In this document: positions 7,764-15,758 of the stretch, piece by piece
Layout of the letters: each line of letters begins with the position of its first letter
Position numbering within the stretch: position 1 is the stretch's first letter
DNA from: Candidatus Pacearchaeota archaeon
GTDB lineage: Archaea > Nanoarchaeota > Nanoarchaeia > Pacearchaeales > GW2011-AR1
Assembly (NCBI GenBank): GCA_002690445.1
Contig: NZER01000010.1
Span: forward strand, 1-25,938
DNA: 25,938 nucleotides
Direction of reading: 5' to 3'
Position numbers and translations under genes: made by a program
Notes under the pieces: generated by a model
Seen by the model: the letters and a program-made list of their open reading frames with translations, nothing else
What the model was told of the DNA's origin: nothing
The model's database searches: none

Positions 7764-8909
7764 ATGGCAAGAAAAGCCACAGCTAAAGCGGGTCGTGTAT
7801 CAATGCAAGACCTAATGAAAATGGTGAATAAAAAGGCAGGCAGAAATGTTGCCCACGACCTGACGGGAGAGAACCCCACCTCCGTTAAAGAATGGATCCC
7901 AACAGGCTCGCGCTGGCTGGACTCAATCATTAGCAAGGGTCATCGATCTGGCATTCCCGTTGGAAAAGTAACGGAGATTGCCGGGCTTGAATCCACAGGC
8001 AAGTCATACATGGCAGCGCAAATAGCCGCAAACGCTCAGAAAACGGGCATGCTTATCGTCTACTTCGATTCTGAGTCAGCCATCGACCCAAGCTTCTTGG
8101 AGCAGGCAGGATGCGACCTAGAGCGATTAATGTACATTCAGGCATCCTCTGTTGAGTTCGTGTTGGAAACCATCGAAGAGTTATTGGGTGCCACTGACGA
8201 GCAGCTTCTGTTCGTGTGGGATTCGTTGGCACTCACCCCTGCTGTTTCAGATGTGGAGGGAGACTTTAACCCTCAGTCTACGATGGCTATGAAGGCACGC
8301 ATCTTGGCAAAGGGAATGTCCAAACTGGTTATTCCTATCGCCGATAAACAGGCAACCCTGCTGGTGCTCAACCAACTTAAGACAAATATCCCCAGCGGAC
8401 CGAACGCTCGCATCGTTGCTATGACCACCCCCTACATGACCCCGGGAGGAAAGGCAATGCACTATTCGTATTCGCTTCGCATCTGGCTCACCGGTCGAAA
8501 GGCAAAGGCATCATTCATCGAAGACGAGAAGGGATTTAGGATCGGCTCAGAAGTAAAGGTAAAGTTAGAGAAGTCTCGCTTCGGCACGCAGGGTCGCTCA
8601 TGTGCCTTCCGCATCTTGTGGGGGAACGAAGTGGGCATCCGTGATGAAGAGTCGTGGTTCGATGCCATCAAGGGCTCCCCCTGTCTGGCAAGTGCCGGCG
8701 CATGGTACACCCTCAAGATGCCTGACGGTTACGAGAAGAAGTTTCAGCCATCCAAATGGGCTGAAATACTCGCCACTGACGCTGACTTTAAGGAGCGCGT
8801 GCTTAGTATCATGGACGAAGAGATTATTCAAAAGTTTGAGAAGCGCCAAGGGGATGCAAAAAGATTCTATGAGGATCCTGACGATCTAACAGTACCCGTG
8901 TCTGTGTAA
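7764..8909 (+). CDS. RecA/UvsX-type recombinase
   Basis: A 381-residue ATP-dependent strand-exchange protein that would form filaments on ssDNA in recombination and recombination-primed replication. The Walker A motif is GLESTGKS (residues 74-81). The catalytic Glu is in YFDSES (100-105). The Walker B strand is LLFVWDSL (148-155). LVLNQLKTN (near 195-205) corresponds to the RecA segment before loop L2. The C-terminal part (SKWAEILATDADFKERVLSIMDEEIIQ) differs from cellular RecA, and the length and divergence fit phage UvsX-like proteins. The ATG at 7764 has AGGAG 6 bases upstream. It is transcribed from its own consensus promoter with an operator-like palindrome. It lies between the nuclease cassette and the deaminase gene, which has a promoter of its own. 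Confidence 0.93.
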   Translation: MARKATAKAGRVSMQDLMKMVNKKAGRNVAHDLTGENPTSVKEWIPTGSRWLDSIISKGHRSGIPVGKVTEIAGLESTGKSYMAAQIAANAQKTGMLIVYFDSESAIDPSFLEQAGCDLERLMYIQASSVEFVLETIEELLGATDEQLLFVWDSLALTPAVSDVEGDFNPQSTMAMKARILAKGMSKLVIPIADKQATLLVLNQLKTNIPSGPNARIVAMTTPYMTPGGKAMHYSYSLRIWLTGRKAKASFIEDEKGFRIGSEVKVKLEKSRFGTQGRSCAFRILWGNEVGIRDEESWFDAIKGSPCLASAGAWYTLKMPDGYEKKFQPSKWAEILATDADFKERVLSIMDEEIIQKFEKRQGDAKRFYEDPDDLTVPVSV

Positions 8910-8915
8910 TAATGC

Positions 8916-8944
8916 TTGACAAGAGCGCCGTCGGCGATTATAAT
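8916..8944 (+). promoter_or_regulatory. Perfect consensus sigma70 promoter before the deaminase gene
   Basis: TTGACA (8916-8921), 17 bases, TATAAT (8939-8944). The spacer contains the 11-base palindrome CGCCG-T-CGGCG (8926-8936). The predicted start (about 8951) coincides with the ATG at 8952, so the transcript may have no leader. Confidence 0.85.
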
Positions 8945-8951
8945 ATAGTAT

Positions 8952-9395
8952 ATGACAACAAAATGTATCGAGTATACGGGTTCAAAAACAGAGCGTTTTC
9001 ATAACTACTCAGGCAAAATTCGCCGTTTTTTTGATGTGGCACAACGCGCCGCTGCCCAATCCCCCTTCGCTGATTATCGCCACGGAGCGGTACTAGTGAA
9101 GGGTTCTTCTATTAGAAATGTCTCCTTCAACAAAGGCAACTACTGTTCGTTTGGAAATCGATTTCGGCAGAGGCAAGAGGGATCCCCCACTGTGCATGCA
9201 GAGTTGGGAGTTATCTTGGGACTTGATCGAGAGGTCACACAAGGCGCCACTATTTACGTTGCTCGTATTGACAAAACCAACAAGTACCGCCTAAGCAAGC
9301 CGTGCCCCATGTGCCATGAAGCCATGAAACATGTTGGTATCAAGCGTGTCGTTTACACTATTAATAACAAACAAGCAGGAAGTTATAAATTATGA
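8952..9395 (+). CDS. Cytidine/deoxycytidylate deaminase-family enzyme
   Basis: A 147-residue zinc-dependent deaminase. The zinc and proton-shuttle motif is HAE (residues 82-84). The cysteine ligands are in KPCPMC (116-121, Cys118 and Cys121). By family, such enzymes deaminate dCMP, cytidine or related bases. In this genome a dCMP deaminase feeding dUMP production beside the dUTPase would make sense, but the additional zinc site and effector region of typical phage dCMP deaminases are not evident, so the substrate is open. No ribosome binding site is visible before the ATG, and the -10 box ends only 7 bases before it. The gene overlaps the exonuclease gene by 4 bases. Confidence 0.83.
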   Translation: MTTKCIEYTGSKTERFHNYSGKIRRFFDVAQRAAAQSPFADYRHGAVLVKGSSIRNVSFNKGNYCSFGNRFRQRQEGSPTVHAELGVILGLDREVTQGATIYVARIDKTNKYRLSKPCPMCHEAMKHVGIKRVVYTINNKQAGSYKL

Positions 9396-10348
9396 AAAGA
9401 GTATTAATCATTGATGCTCTCAATATGTTTTTGAGAGCATACATTGTAGATCCATCCATCTCCACCAACGGACAACCCATCGGAGGCACCAAAGGATCCA
9501 TCAAGATTCTCCAGAAGCTAGTAAGAATAACTAAGCCAAACGAGATTGTGGTGGTGTGGGATGGTCCCAATGGTTCGCGCAAGCGCAAGTCCATGGACGC
9601 CGCATACAAGCATGGAAGAAAACCCCTGCGCCTTAATCGCGCCGCACACAACCTAACAGACGATGAGGTTCTGCAGAATAAGATTTGGCAACAAACGCGC
9701 TTCATTGAATACCTCAACGAAATGCCTATCTCACAAATTATGATAGCAGAAGTAGAGGCGGATGATGTGATTGCCTACGTAACACAAATGGACTATTATA
9801 AGGAAGTACAAAAGATTATTGTGTCCAACGATAAAGACTTCCTTCAACTGTGCAACGATGAGACAATTCTTTATCGGCCAACAGCCCACCTTCTAATGAA
9901 TACCAATCGAGTAATAGAAGAATATGGAATTCACCCCAACAATATGGCACTCGCCCGGGCAATCGTGGGAGATGCTTCGGACAACCTAGTGGGAATCAGG
10001 GGTGCTGGACTTGTCTCTATCAAAAAGCGCCTTTCGTTTTTGGCATCAGAGAAGGATTATACCATTGACGAGGTGGTAGAGTTTTGCGACAAGGTAAATA
10101 ATAGACTTAAATTCTTTACAAATATTGTCGAAGGAAAAGAAATAATTGAGCACAATTATAAAATGATGCAGCTTTATTCGCCCATGCTCTCACCCCAGTC
10201 AAAAGACTTTGTTCGTAATGCAATTGAGAATTTTGAATGCAATTTCAATAAGATAGAAATCATTCGCAAAACTCGCGAAGATGGCTTTGGAGAATTGAAC
10301 TGGGAAGACCTTAAAACTCACCTCAATAAAATTGCATCGGAGTGCTAA
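9392..10348 (+). CDS. 5'-3' exonuclease / flap endonuclease (FEN, T4 RNase H-like)
   Basis: A 318-residue metal-dependent nuclease that would remove RNA primers and 5' flaps. It has the full set of FEN acidic motifs: LIIDALNMF (residues 5-13, Asp8), VVVWDGPNGSRKRK (53-66, Asp57), AEVEADDVIA (119-128), VSNDKDF (144-150) and GDASDNLVGIRGAG (193-206), the last running into the helix-hairpin-helix DNA-binding element. The size fits T4 Rnh and T5 exonuclease. This activity is normally the N-terminal domain of cellular PolA. Here it is a separate gene, matching the stand-alone polymerase domain at 1540. It overlaps the deaminase by 4 bases and is followed by the helicase promoter. Confidence 0.93.
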   Translation: MKRVLIIDALNMFLRAYIVDPSISTNGQPIGGTKGSIKILQKLVRITKPNEIVVVWDGPNGSRKRKSMDAAYKHGRKPLRLNRAAHNLTDDEVLQNKIWQQTRFIEYLNEMPISQIMIAEVEADDVIAYVTQMDYYKEVQKIIVSNDKDFLQLCNDETILYRPTAHLLMNTNRVIEEYGIHPNNMALARAIVGDASDNLVGIRGAGLVSIKKRLSFLASEKDYTIDEVVEFCDKVNNRLKFFTNIVEGKEIIEHNYKMMQLYSPMLSPQSKDFVRNAIENFECNFNKIEIIRKTREDGFGELNWEDLKTHLNKIASEC

Positions 10349-10353
10349 ATTGC

Positions 10354-10381
10354 TTGACGTTAGAGGCACAGTTGTTATATT
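10354..10381 (+). promoter_or_regulatory. Sigma70-type promoter of the helicase gene
   Basis: TTGACG (10354-10359), 16 bases, TATATT (10376-10381). The predicted start near 10388 leaves a leader of only about 9 bases, whose sequence GGGTGGA doubles as the ribosome binding site for the GTG at 10397. Confidence 0.6.
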
Positions 10382-10396
10382 TAGTATGGGTGGAAA

Positions 10397-11779
10397 GTGA
10401 ACAATACATTGAACGAAAAGGTAAGCTTTAGTCGCTATGGAAAGTCCTTTCAAGAAGGGCTGGTTCAGATTATATATGAAGACCGCCCCTTTGCTGATCA
10501 GATTACCGAAGTCCTCGACATTAGCTTTTTAGAGTTAGAATATCTTCGCGTGTTTACTTCGAAGATTGTTGACTACCGCGATCACTATGGCACTCACCCC
10601 TCTGCTGAAGCGGTCATGACGATTCTACGCACAGATCTGGACAACGAAGATAAAATTGTACAGAAGCAGGTGCGCGAGTATTTTGTAAAGATTACGGCTC
10701 GCGAGATCGCCGATGCCTTATACATCAAGGAACAATCTCTTGATTTCTGCCGCAAGCAAAACCTTAAAGAGGCAATGCTTAAGTCAGTTAACTTGTTGCA
10801 AACGTGCTCGTTCGATGAAATTTCGCAAACCATCAACGACTCTCTTAAGCTTGGTTCTGATACTAATTTCGGTTATGATTACCTAGCTGACTTTGAGCAG
10901 CGCTTTGTGCCGAAGCACCGTCTCCCTGTCACCACCGGATGGCAGGAGATAGATGCTATCTGCGGGGGAGGACTAGGTAAGAGCGAACTTGGAGTCGTGG
11001 TTGCCCCAACAGGTGCGGGCAAAACCTTTTGCTTGGTGCACCTTGGAGCCCAAGGACTCAAAGAGGGAAAGACGGTAGTGCATTACACCCTAGAGCTTCA
11101 AGATACAATTATTGCCAATCGGTATGATAGTTGCTTAACAGGATACCCACTTTCTGATATTATAAACTTTAAGGAAGAGGTTTATGAGGAGATTAAAGAT
11201 ATCGAAGGAAAGCTTATCATTAAAGAATACCCCACCAAATCTGCGACAACCAATACCATCAAGTCTCACCTCACTCGCCTCTTGAAGAGGGGTATAACGC
11301 CCGGGATGATCATCGTTGACTATGCTGATCTTCTTAGACCAGTAACAGTCCGAAAGGAGAAAAGAACTGAGTTGGAATCTATCTATGAAGAACTTCGCGC
11401 TCTCTCGACTGAGTTTGCATGCCCTATCTGGACTGCCTCTCAAACAAATCGTTCCGGTTTGAATGCCGAAGTCATCACCATGGAACAAATTTCAGAAGCC
11501 TTCAACAAATGTTTCGTAGCCGACTTCATCTTCTCCATCTCCAGAACCGTTGAAGACAAACAAAATAACCAAGGGAAAATGTTTATTGCCAAAAATAGAA
11601 ATGGACCCGATGGGATGATCTATGATATATTCATGGATCCCTCCAGCGCACGCATTAAAGTTATGCCTAAAGTTCCCACCTCTAACGGAGTCCTTCCGAC
11701 TAATCCGGTAGCCTTGAGTGCCAGTATGCAAAAAAACTTACTCCAAAACAAGTATGAAAGATTTAGAAAAAGGAAATAA
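10397..11779 (+). CDS. DnaB/gp41-type replicative helicase
   Basis: A 460-residue hexameric helicase of the DnaB superfamily. The N-terminal ~165 residues are helical, as in the DnaB/gp41 collar domain. The RecA-like motor follows: TTGWQEIDAICGGGL (residues 179-193), Walker A APTGAGKT (203-210), catalytic Glu233 in HYTLELQ, Walker B MIIVDYADLL (304-313) and a sensor segment ACPIWTASQTNRSG (near 350). The C-terminus is basic. It would unwind the fork 5'-3' on the lagging strand, with the ssDNA-binding protein and polymerases encoded nearby. No primase is visible in this window. The GTG start at 10397 sits just after GGGTGGA. The nrdJ gene starts 6 bases after its stop. Confidence 0.92.
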   Translation: MNNTLNEKVSFSRYGKSFQEGLVQIIYEDRPFADQITEVLDISFLELEYLRVFTSKIVDYRDHYGTHPSAEAVMTILRTDLDNEDKIVQKQVREYFVKITAREIADALYIKEQSLDFCRKQNLKEAMLKSVNLLQTCSFDEISQTINDSLKLGSDTNFGYDYLADFEQRFVPKHRLPVTTGWQEIDAICGGGLGKSELGVVVAPTGAGKTFCLVHLGAQGLKEGKTVVHYTLELQDTIIANRYDSCLTGYPLSDIINFKEEVYEEIKDIEGKLIIKEYPTKSATTNTIKSHLTRLLKRGITPGMIIVDYADLLRPVTVRKEKRTELESIYEELRALSTEFACPIWTASQTNRSGLNAEVITMEQISEAFNKCFVADFIFSISRTVEDKQNNQGKMFIAKNRNGPDGMIYDIFMDPSSARIKVMPKVPTSNGVLPTNPVALSASMQKNLLQNKYERFRKRK

Positions 11780-11785
11780 AACAGA

Positions 11786-13753
11786 ATGAGAACAATTGAA
11801 AACATACGCAGATTTAGATTATCAGATACTTTTATCGAGCCCTACAAAGATGCTACTGTCCCATGGGGACCGCTGGGATATGTAACTTTTAAACGTACGT
11901 ACGCACGACGTTTGAGCGAGTTTGATCCGAATGCCACCGGCTCCGAAGAGTGGTGGCAGACATGCCGCCGCGTTGTAGAGGGCATGTTCAACATGCAGAA
12001 GCAGCACGTGTTCCAACTTGGACTCGAATGGAACGACGGGAAGGCTCAAAAAACAGCCAAGGAAGCTTACGAGCGATTGTTTAATTTAAAATGGACACCA
12101 CCCGGGCGCGGACTCTGGATGATGGGAACCAAGTTTGTGGAGGAGCGCACCGCGGCCGGTCTTTTTAACTGTGCCTTTAGATCCACCAGAGATCTCTCGA
12201 CCAAGGGGGGATACCTTTTTGCGTGGATGATGGATGCATTGATGGTCGGCGTTGGCGTGGGGTTTGACACGGAAGGCGCAGGCACCATCACCTTGCAAGA
12301 GCCAGAGTATACCAACGACACCCTAGTGATTGACGACTCGCGAGAGGGCTGGGTAGACTCTGTGCAGATGCTTTTAGATGGATTCTTTTTTGGGAGCAAG
12401 GTTCCCAAGTTTGATTCCTCAGCCATCCGTGAAGAAGGCGCGCTCATCAAAGGTTTCGGAGGCACTTCCTCCGGCTCACGTCCATTAGTAGAGCTTCATC
12501 AAAACTTAAAAACCCTTTACACCGAAAGCATTGGAGAGCAAATTAGTTCGGTAGACATTGTAGATACCGAAAATTTGATAGGGAGGTGTGTGGTAGCGGG
12601 TAACGTACGACGTTCGGCTGCTCTTGCCATGGGAAAGTATGACGACATGCGCTATCTTGAAATGAAGAACGACCAAGAAAAACTTTACCATCACCGCTGG
12701 GGTTCCAACAACTCCTTTAACGCTCAGGTGGGCATGGACTATACATGGCACGCATTGCAGAGTCAAAAGAATGGCGAGCCCGGCTACATCTGGCTCAACA
12801 ACGCGCGCACACGCGGTCGTTTTAAAGATGGTGTGCGCCATGATGATATGAACGTAGCCGGCTTTAATCCTTGTGTAGAACAACAACTTGAAGACGCTGA
12901 ATTATGCTGCCTAGTCGAAACATACCCCGCCAAACACGAGGACCTTGAGGATTATTTACGTACCTTAAAGATCGCATACCTATATGGGAAAACAATCACC
13001 CTATCGAATACACATTGGCCAGAAACCAACGCCAAGATGCTTAAGAATCGGCGCATTGGACTCTCACAATCTGGAGTTATACAAGCTTTTAATAAGTTCG
13101 GACGGCGCGCCGTCTATGATATGTGTGATAAGGCATATGCGTATGTTAAACAATTAGATGAAGAATATTCTAATTGGCTATGTATACCCAAGTCAATACG
13201 CATGACGTCAATCAAGCCGTCGGGTACCGTTTCCCTCCTTAATGGTTCAACACCGGGGATCCATTTTCCGGAGAATGAATATTACATTCGTAGAATTAGA
13301 TTTTCCAAAAATTCAAATTTAGTTGACAAGCTAAGAGAAGCCGGTTATAATGTAGAAGATGATGAATACTCTCCGAACACTGCTGTTGTCGAGTTTCCTG
13401 TACATGAGCCCTATTTCACAAAGGGAAAGAAGGATGTCTCGATGTGGGAACAACTTGAAATTGCAGCCCAATACCAACATTATTGGGCGGATAACTCAGT
13501 GTCTATTACGGTCACTTTTAAACCATCGGAGGCAAGTCAGATCAAAGGTGCTCTCGAACTATACGAGACAAGACTCAAGGCAGTCTCTTTTCTCAGGCAT
13601 GAAAAGACAGGATACACTCAAGCGCCTTATGAGGCAATTACACGGGAACAATATGAACAAATGACGGTCGACCTCGCACCCCTCCAGAGAACCAATAACG
13701 ATGATGGGGGCGCCGGAACCCGCTTCTGTACCAACGACACGTGCACAATTTAG
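11786..13753 (+). CDS. nrdJ: Class II (adenosylcobalamin-dependent) ribonucleotide reductase
   Basis: A 655-residue monomeric B12-dependent enzyme that reduces ribonucleotides to deoxyribonucleotides. The redox cysteines are Cys129 (GLFNCAF) and Cys374 (ELCCLVE). The radical-site motif NPCVE (361-365) supplies the thiyl Cys363 and Glu365. PSGTVSLLNGSTPGIH (478-493) is the conserved phosphate-binding loop. The protein ends CTNDTCTI, a C-x4-C pair (648 and 653) for reduction by thioredoxin. It is slightly shorter than the Lactobacillus monomer (~740). It needs no oxygen and no small subunit, but it depends on host cobalamin. A thioredoxin-like gene lies at 24106. It directly follows the helicase in the same operon. 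A perfect consensus promoter lies inside it at 13323-13351. Confidence 0.95.
   Translation: MRTIENIRRFRLSDTFIEPYKDATVPWGPLGYVTFKRTYARRLSEFDPNATGSEEWWQTCRRVVEGMFNMQKQHVFQLGLEWNDGKAQKTAKEAYERLFNLKWTPPGRGLWMMGTKFVEERTAAGLFNCAFRSTRDLSTKGGYLFAWMMDALMVGVGVGFDTEGAGTITLQEPEYTNDTLVIDDSREGWVDSVQMLLDGFFFGSKVPKFDSSAIREEGALIKGFGGTSSGSRPLVELHQNLKTLYTESIGEQISSVDIVDTENLIGRCVVAGNVRRSAALAMGKYDDMRYLEMKNDQEKLYHHRWGSNNSFNAQVGMDYTWHALQSQKNGEPGYIWLNNARTRGRFKDGVRHDDMNVAGFNPCVEQQLEDAELCCLVETYPAKHEDLEDYLRTLKIAYLYGKTITLSNTHWPETNAKMLKNRRIGLSQSGVIQAFNKFGRRAVYDMCDKAYAYVKQLDEEYSNWLCIPKSIRMTSIKPSGTVSLLNGSTPGIHFPENEYYIRRIRFSKNSNLVDKLREAGYNVEDDEYSPNTAVVEFPVHEPYFTKGKKDVSMWEQLEIAAQYQHYWADNSVSITVTFKPSEASQIKGALELYETRLKAVSFLRHEKTGYTQAPYEAITREQYEQMTVDLAPLQRTNNDDGGAGTRFCTNDTCTI
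13323..13351 (+). promoter_or_regulatory. Perfect consensus promoter inside nrdJ
   Basis: TTGACA (13323-13328), 17 bases, TATAAT (13346-13351). The predicted start at about 13358 would transcribe the end of nrdJ and the zinc-ribbon, GroES-like and lysis genes that follow, which have no other visible promoter. Confidence 0.6.
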
Positions 13754-13761
13754 GAGAAGAT

Positions 13762-13998
13762 ATGAACTTTAATCATTTAATGGAAGCAAGGCTTCTAAAA
13801 AGAAAGTGTACCATAGGAAAGGGAGAGTGTTACTGGATCCCCGTAGGCAACATTAGATCTACGCATGGAAATAATGTACACCTAACGATGTATTGTAAAC
13901 ACTGCGCAGGTAGAGAGGACCTTTTCTTAAGCAAACAAGATTATGAAATTCAAGAAAGATTGATACTACAGGAGTTACAAAATGCTCACGCCCGTTAA
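13762..13998 (+). CDS. Small zinc-ribbon-like protein, 78 residues
   Basis: I start this at the ATG at 13762, preceded by AGGAGA at 13752-13757. The GTG at 13741 would sit inside nrdJ with no ribosome binding site. The product has two cysteine pairs, CTIGKGEC (C-x6-C) and CKHC (C-x2-C), about 30 residues apart, consistent with one bound zinc. The helical C-terminus is DYEIQERLILQELQNAHAR. The function is unknown. It could bind nucleic acid or another protein. It overlaps the GroES-like gene by 17 bases. Confidence 0.75.
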   Translation: MNFNHLMEARLLKRKCTIGKGECYWIPVGNIRSTHGNNVHLTMYCKHCAGREDLFLSKQDYEIQERLILQELQNAHAR

Positions 13999-14251
13999 CA
14001 GATATATTCTAATTGAAGTGCCACCTAAGCCAGACATATCGCAATCATTAATTGTATTACCAGAGGATTATAAGCCCGAAGAACAAAAGTTTGTTGAGGT
14101 TATAGGCGTCAAGGGCGCGTTAGATGCAAGATTTGATATTGCGACCGGCTCACGGCTCGTAGTTGACCGTGCCATGATCGAGGAGATAACAGTTGGAACT
14201 ACTATTTATAATGTGATTCTCGACAATTACGTTGTCGGAATGGTGGAGTAA
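13982..14251 (+). CDS. GroES-like co-chaperonin
   Basis: An 89-residue protein with the shape of Cpn10: an N-terminal strand PVNRYILIEVPP (residues 4-15), SLIVLPEDYKPEEQKFVEVIGV (the mobile-loop and strand area, about 21-44), RLVVDRAMIEEITVGTTIYNVI and a final strand DNYVVGMVE. T4 encodes gp31, a GroES substitute for folding its capsid protein, and similar small proteins are known in other phages. By analogy this one would pair with host GroEL to fold phage proteins. Sequence similarity is modest. The expected IVLP-type mobile-loop segment is present (SLIVLP). AGGAG at 13970-13974 precedes the ATG, inside the zinc-ribbon gene. Confidence 0.72.
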   Translation: MLTPVNRYILIEVPPKPDISQSLIVLPEDYKPEEQKFVEVIGVKGALDARFDIATGSRLVVDRAMIEEITVGTTIYNVILDNYVVGMVE

Positions 14252-14268
14252 ATGGAGGCACACCATGT

Positions 14269-15198
14269 ATGGACAAACACTTTTACAACGAGGCTTCGGC
14301 TAAAAAACTCGGATGGGAGCCAAGCTGGTTCGGTGAAAAGTATTTTGACGACAAGCTTGTAAGGGCAGTTAAGAAATGGCAACGTGTTCGTGGGCTTGCT
14401 GCCGATGGGCTATGCGGTCCTGCCACATTCAGGCGCCTTTGGACCGAACGCCAAGCTGATATAGATGACTACAAGCCTGATGACTGTCACTATTCAAATT
14501 ACATTGTTTATAATGGGGAATTCCACCCCATTGAATGGGACAAGTTTGTGCTGTGGTCAGAGAAGGGAGGTTTAGAAACGCCACCCGGTCACTACTACGA
14601 CTACTCAGGAAGACCACCCCGTAAAATCCGCTACTTTGTTAACCACTGGGACGTGTGCCTTTCATCCAAGTCGTGCCAGAGTGTACTTAATAAGCGAGGG
14701 GCTTCTGTTCATTTCCTCATTGATAATGATGGTACGATTTATCAGACCTTGGACATGCAACACGCGGCTTGGCACGCAGGGTCATCTAGAACCAATCGCC
14801 CTTCCGTTGGGGTTGAGATTAGTAATGCCTATTACCCCAAGTATCAAGACTGGTACGTAAAGAATGGCTTTGGGGAGCGACCCATGGTAGAGGACGCATG
14901 GGTCCACGGAAGCAAACTGGATCCCTTCATGGGATTCTACCCGGCTCAGATTGAAGCCGCAAAGGCTCTCTGGAAAGCCATACACAAAGCTTTGGATATT
15001 CCCTATGAGACACCCACTAGTCAGTTTGGTAAGACGTCTACCAAGTATGTTCAAGAAGTAGCCTATGGTAATTACTCTGGATTTGTGAGTCATTACCACA
15101 TCAGCAAGGGAAAGATTGATTGTGCAGGGCTCGATCTGAAGACTCTTTTGGACGAAGTTAAATACGAAATTGATATTCTTGACAAGATAAAGAACTAG
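14269..15198 (+). CDS. Endolysin: N-acetylmuramoyl-L-alanine amidase with N-terminal peptidoglycan-binding domain
   Basis: A 309-residue lysis enzyme that would cut the amide bond between N-acetylmuramic acid and L-alanine. Residues 25-57 form a PG_binding_1 domain (FDDKLVRAVKKWQRVRG...DGLCGPATFRRL). Residues 118-290 form an amidase_2 (T7 lysozyme-like) domain. The zinc ligands appear to be His126 (NHWD), His277 and Cys285 (YHISKGKIDC). The His277-Cys285 spacing of 8 is as in T7 lysozyme, with SVHFLIDNDGTIYQ (146-159) and HAAWHAG (165-171) between. No signal peptide is visible, so release would need a holin, and I found none in the window. GGAGG at 14254-14258 serves the ATG at 14269. An overlapping ATG at 14265 would give only a 12-codon frame. 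Confidence 0.9.
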   Translation: MDKHFYNEASAKKLGWEPSWFGEKYFDDKLVRAVKKWQRVRGLAADGLCGPATFRRLWTERQADIDDYKPDDCHYSNYIVYNGEFHPIEWDKFVLWSEKGGLETPPGHYYDYSGRPPRKIRYFVNHWDVCLSSKSCQSVLNKRGASVHFLIDNDGTIYQTLDMQHAAWHAGSSRTNRPSVGVEISNAYYPKYQDWYVKNGFGERPMVEDAWVHGSKLDPFMGFYPAQIEAAKALWKAIHKALDIPYETPTSQFGKTSTKYVQEVAYGNYSGFVSHYHISKGKIDCAGLDLKTLLDEVKYEIDILDKIKN

Positions 15199-15226
15199 TT
15201 AAAAGTAAGAAATTCCTAATTACTAC

Positions 15227-15757
15227 ATGGGAATTCTTCTTGCATTATTCTTAAGTTGTTTTAATACACAAGAGTTTTCACTTTTAAAAGTTGCCAACAT
15301 CGACCCGGTCCAAACTTACACCCCTGGAGTGCCGGTGCAAAAGGCAACATGGAAAGATGAGCCTCGCATAAGGATCTGTGAAAGCACCGAGGTGAAGATG
15401 TATCGCGCACAAAAAGCAATTAAGTTTTGGGAAATGCTCGGGTACGAATTTGACGGAGTGAGGATGGATGGTACTTTGAATTGCGCCGACCCACGCCACG
15501 GAGAAATCATAGTTACCCTCCCCGAAGGGAACATCGACGAGAACCATATGGCAGCAACCCGAATCTTCACAGAGAAGGTGACTGGTCACATTGCCAAAGC
15601 AAAGATTTTTATTTATCCCAAGTATGCTCCGCGGGATCGCGTCTTGGAGCATGAATTGGGACATGCCCTAGGGTGGTCTCACTACAACCAGAAATTTCAC
15701 CTCATGCATCCCAATTGGCATCAAGGTGGCTATGATCGATCAGGCTTAAGGAAGTAA
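15227..15757 (+). CDS. Metzincin-type zinc metalloprotease, possibly secreted or lipid-anchored
   Basis: A 176-residue protein with the extended zinc motif HELGHALGWSH (residues 142-152, i.e. HExxHxxGxxH) and a downstream Met-turn candidate HLMHP (158-162), the signature of metzincin proteases such as matrixins. Glu143 would be catalytic, and the three His residues bind zinc. The N-terminus MGILLALFLSCFNT is hydrophobic and short, with a Cys at 11 in a lipobox-like but non-canonical setting. It has no positive charge, so export is uncertain. The gene lies 28 bases after the endolysin and has no clear promoter of its own. A role in lysis, cell-surface attack or virion maturation is possible. 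The substrate is unknown. Confidence 0.75.
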   Translation: MGILLALFLSCFNTQEFSLLKVANIDPVQTYTPGVPVQKATWKDEPRIRICESTEVKMYRAQKAIKFWEMLGYEFDGVRMDGTLNCADPRHGEIIVTLPEGNIDENHMAATRIFTEKVTGHIAKAKIFIYPKYAPRDRVLEHELGHALGWSHYNQKFHLMHPNWHQGGYDRSGLRK

Positions 15758-15758
15758 A

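Noticed and set aside
14221..14237. Hairpin CGACAA-TTACG-TTGTCG near the end of the GroES-like gene as a terminator.
   Set aside because: It is inside the coding region with no T-run after it, so it is not a terminator.
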